In this document: positions 21,476 to 21,510 of the stretch, piece after piece
Layout of the letters: each line of letters begins with the position of its first letter
Position numbering within the stretch: the first letter of the stretch is position 1
DNA from: Nitrospirota bacterium
GTDB taxonomy: Bacteria > Nitrospirota > Thermodesulfovibrionia > Thermodesulfovibrionales > JdFR-85
Reading direction: 5' to 3'
DNA: 21,510 bases
Assembly (NCBI GenBank): GCA_015485235.1
Contig: WFTX01000130.1
Location: 1-21,510, forward strand
Translations under genes and position numbers: made by a program
Notes under the pieces: generated by a model
The model's input: the letters and a program-made list of their open reading frames with translations, nothing else
What the model was told of the DNA's origin: nothing
Databases searched by the model: none

Positions 21476-21510
21476 GGTAGAGGTTAAGAAAGATAGCGTA
21501 TAGCGGGTAG
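21476..21510. repeat. Start of another repeat-family spacer at the right edge
   Basis: GAGGTAGAGGTTAAG and AGCGTATAGCGGGTAG directly follow the PGK stop and match the style of the spacers near 236-330 and 20002-20110. Confidence 0.5.

Overview
The window is bacterial chromosome of moderate GC: densely packed genes, short leaders, and ATG, GTG and TTG starts decided by GAGG-type ribosome binding sites. The gene set points to an anaerobe of the Nitrospirota or the former Deltaproteobacteria: a molybdopterin oxidoreductase tail, a protein of the Sfum_1244 type, a Gly-rich lipoprotein, Cys-rich mini-proteins and a PyrR-controlled pyrimidine operon. This placement is inference from protein style; no rRNA or tRNA is present to confirm it.

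Left part (1-10370). The window opens with the end of a molybdopterin-dependent oxidoreductase and a strong hairpin. Then come a 55-residue C2H2 zinc-finger protein (minus strand), a lipoprotein with a structured leader, a PilZ protein with a degenerate histidine-kinase-like dimerisation domain overlapping a ZIP metal transporter, and a cell-wall pair (Bax-like glucosaminidase and polysaccharide deacetylase, the second starting at TTG inside the first). A minus-strand cassette of a PD-(D/E)XK-like nuclease and two tiny proteins (57 and 46 aa) diverges from the Sfum_1244-type gene. Next are hisD, a CPBP membrane protease and a small tail-anchored protein.

Right part (10413-19440, minus strand). 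This is a pyrimidine operon in the order pyrR, pyrB, pyrC, carA, nitroreductase-family gene, two-TM membrane protein, carB. It encodes the first three steps of UMP synthesis (carbamoyl phosphate, carbamoyl aspartate, dihydroorotate) plus the regulator PyrR. The pyrR leader carries a PyrR-binding-loop-like hairpin, a possible antiterminator pairing and an intrinsic terminator ahead of pyrR, which together look like a PyrR attenuator. A second, altered PyrR-loop-like sequence covers the pyrB ribosome binding site. Two long inverted repeats (29-bp arms before pyrB, 22-bp arms before carB) interrupt the operon.

Far right (19435-21510). On the plus strand lie a possible structured RNA with its own terminator, yraN, a repeat-rich spacer, and a divergent phosphoglycerate kinase. 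Fragments of one low-complexity intergenic sequence family occur near 236-330, at 20002-20147 and at 21476-21510.

The most interesting items are the two-level PyrR control, the inverted-repeat elements in the pyr operon, the nuclease and Cys-rich mini-protein cassette, the switch-like lipoprotein leader, and the divergent PGK.
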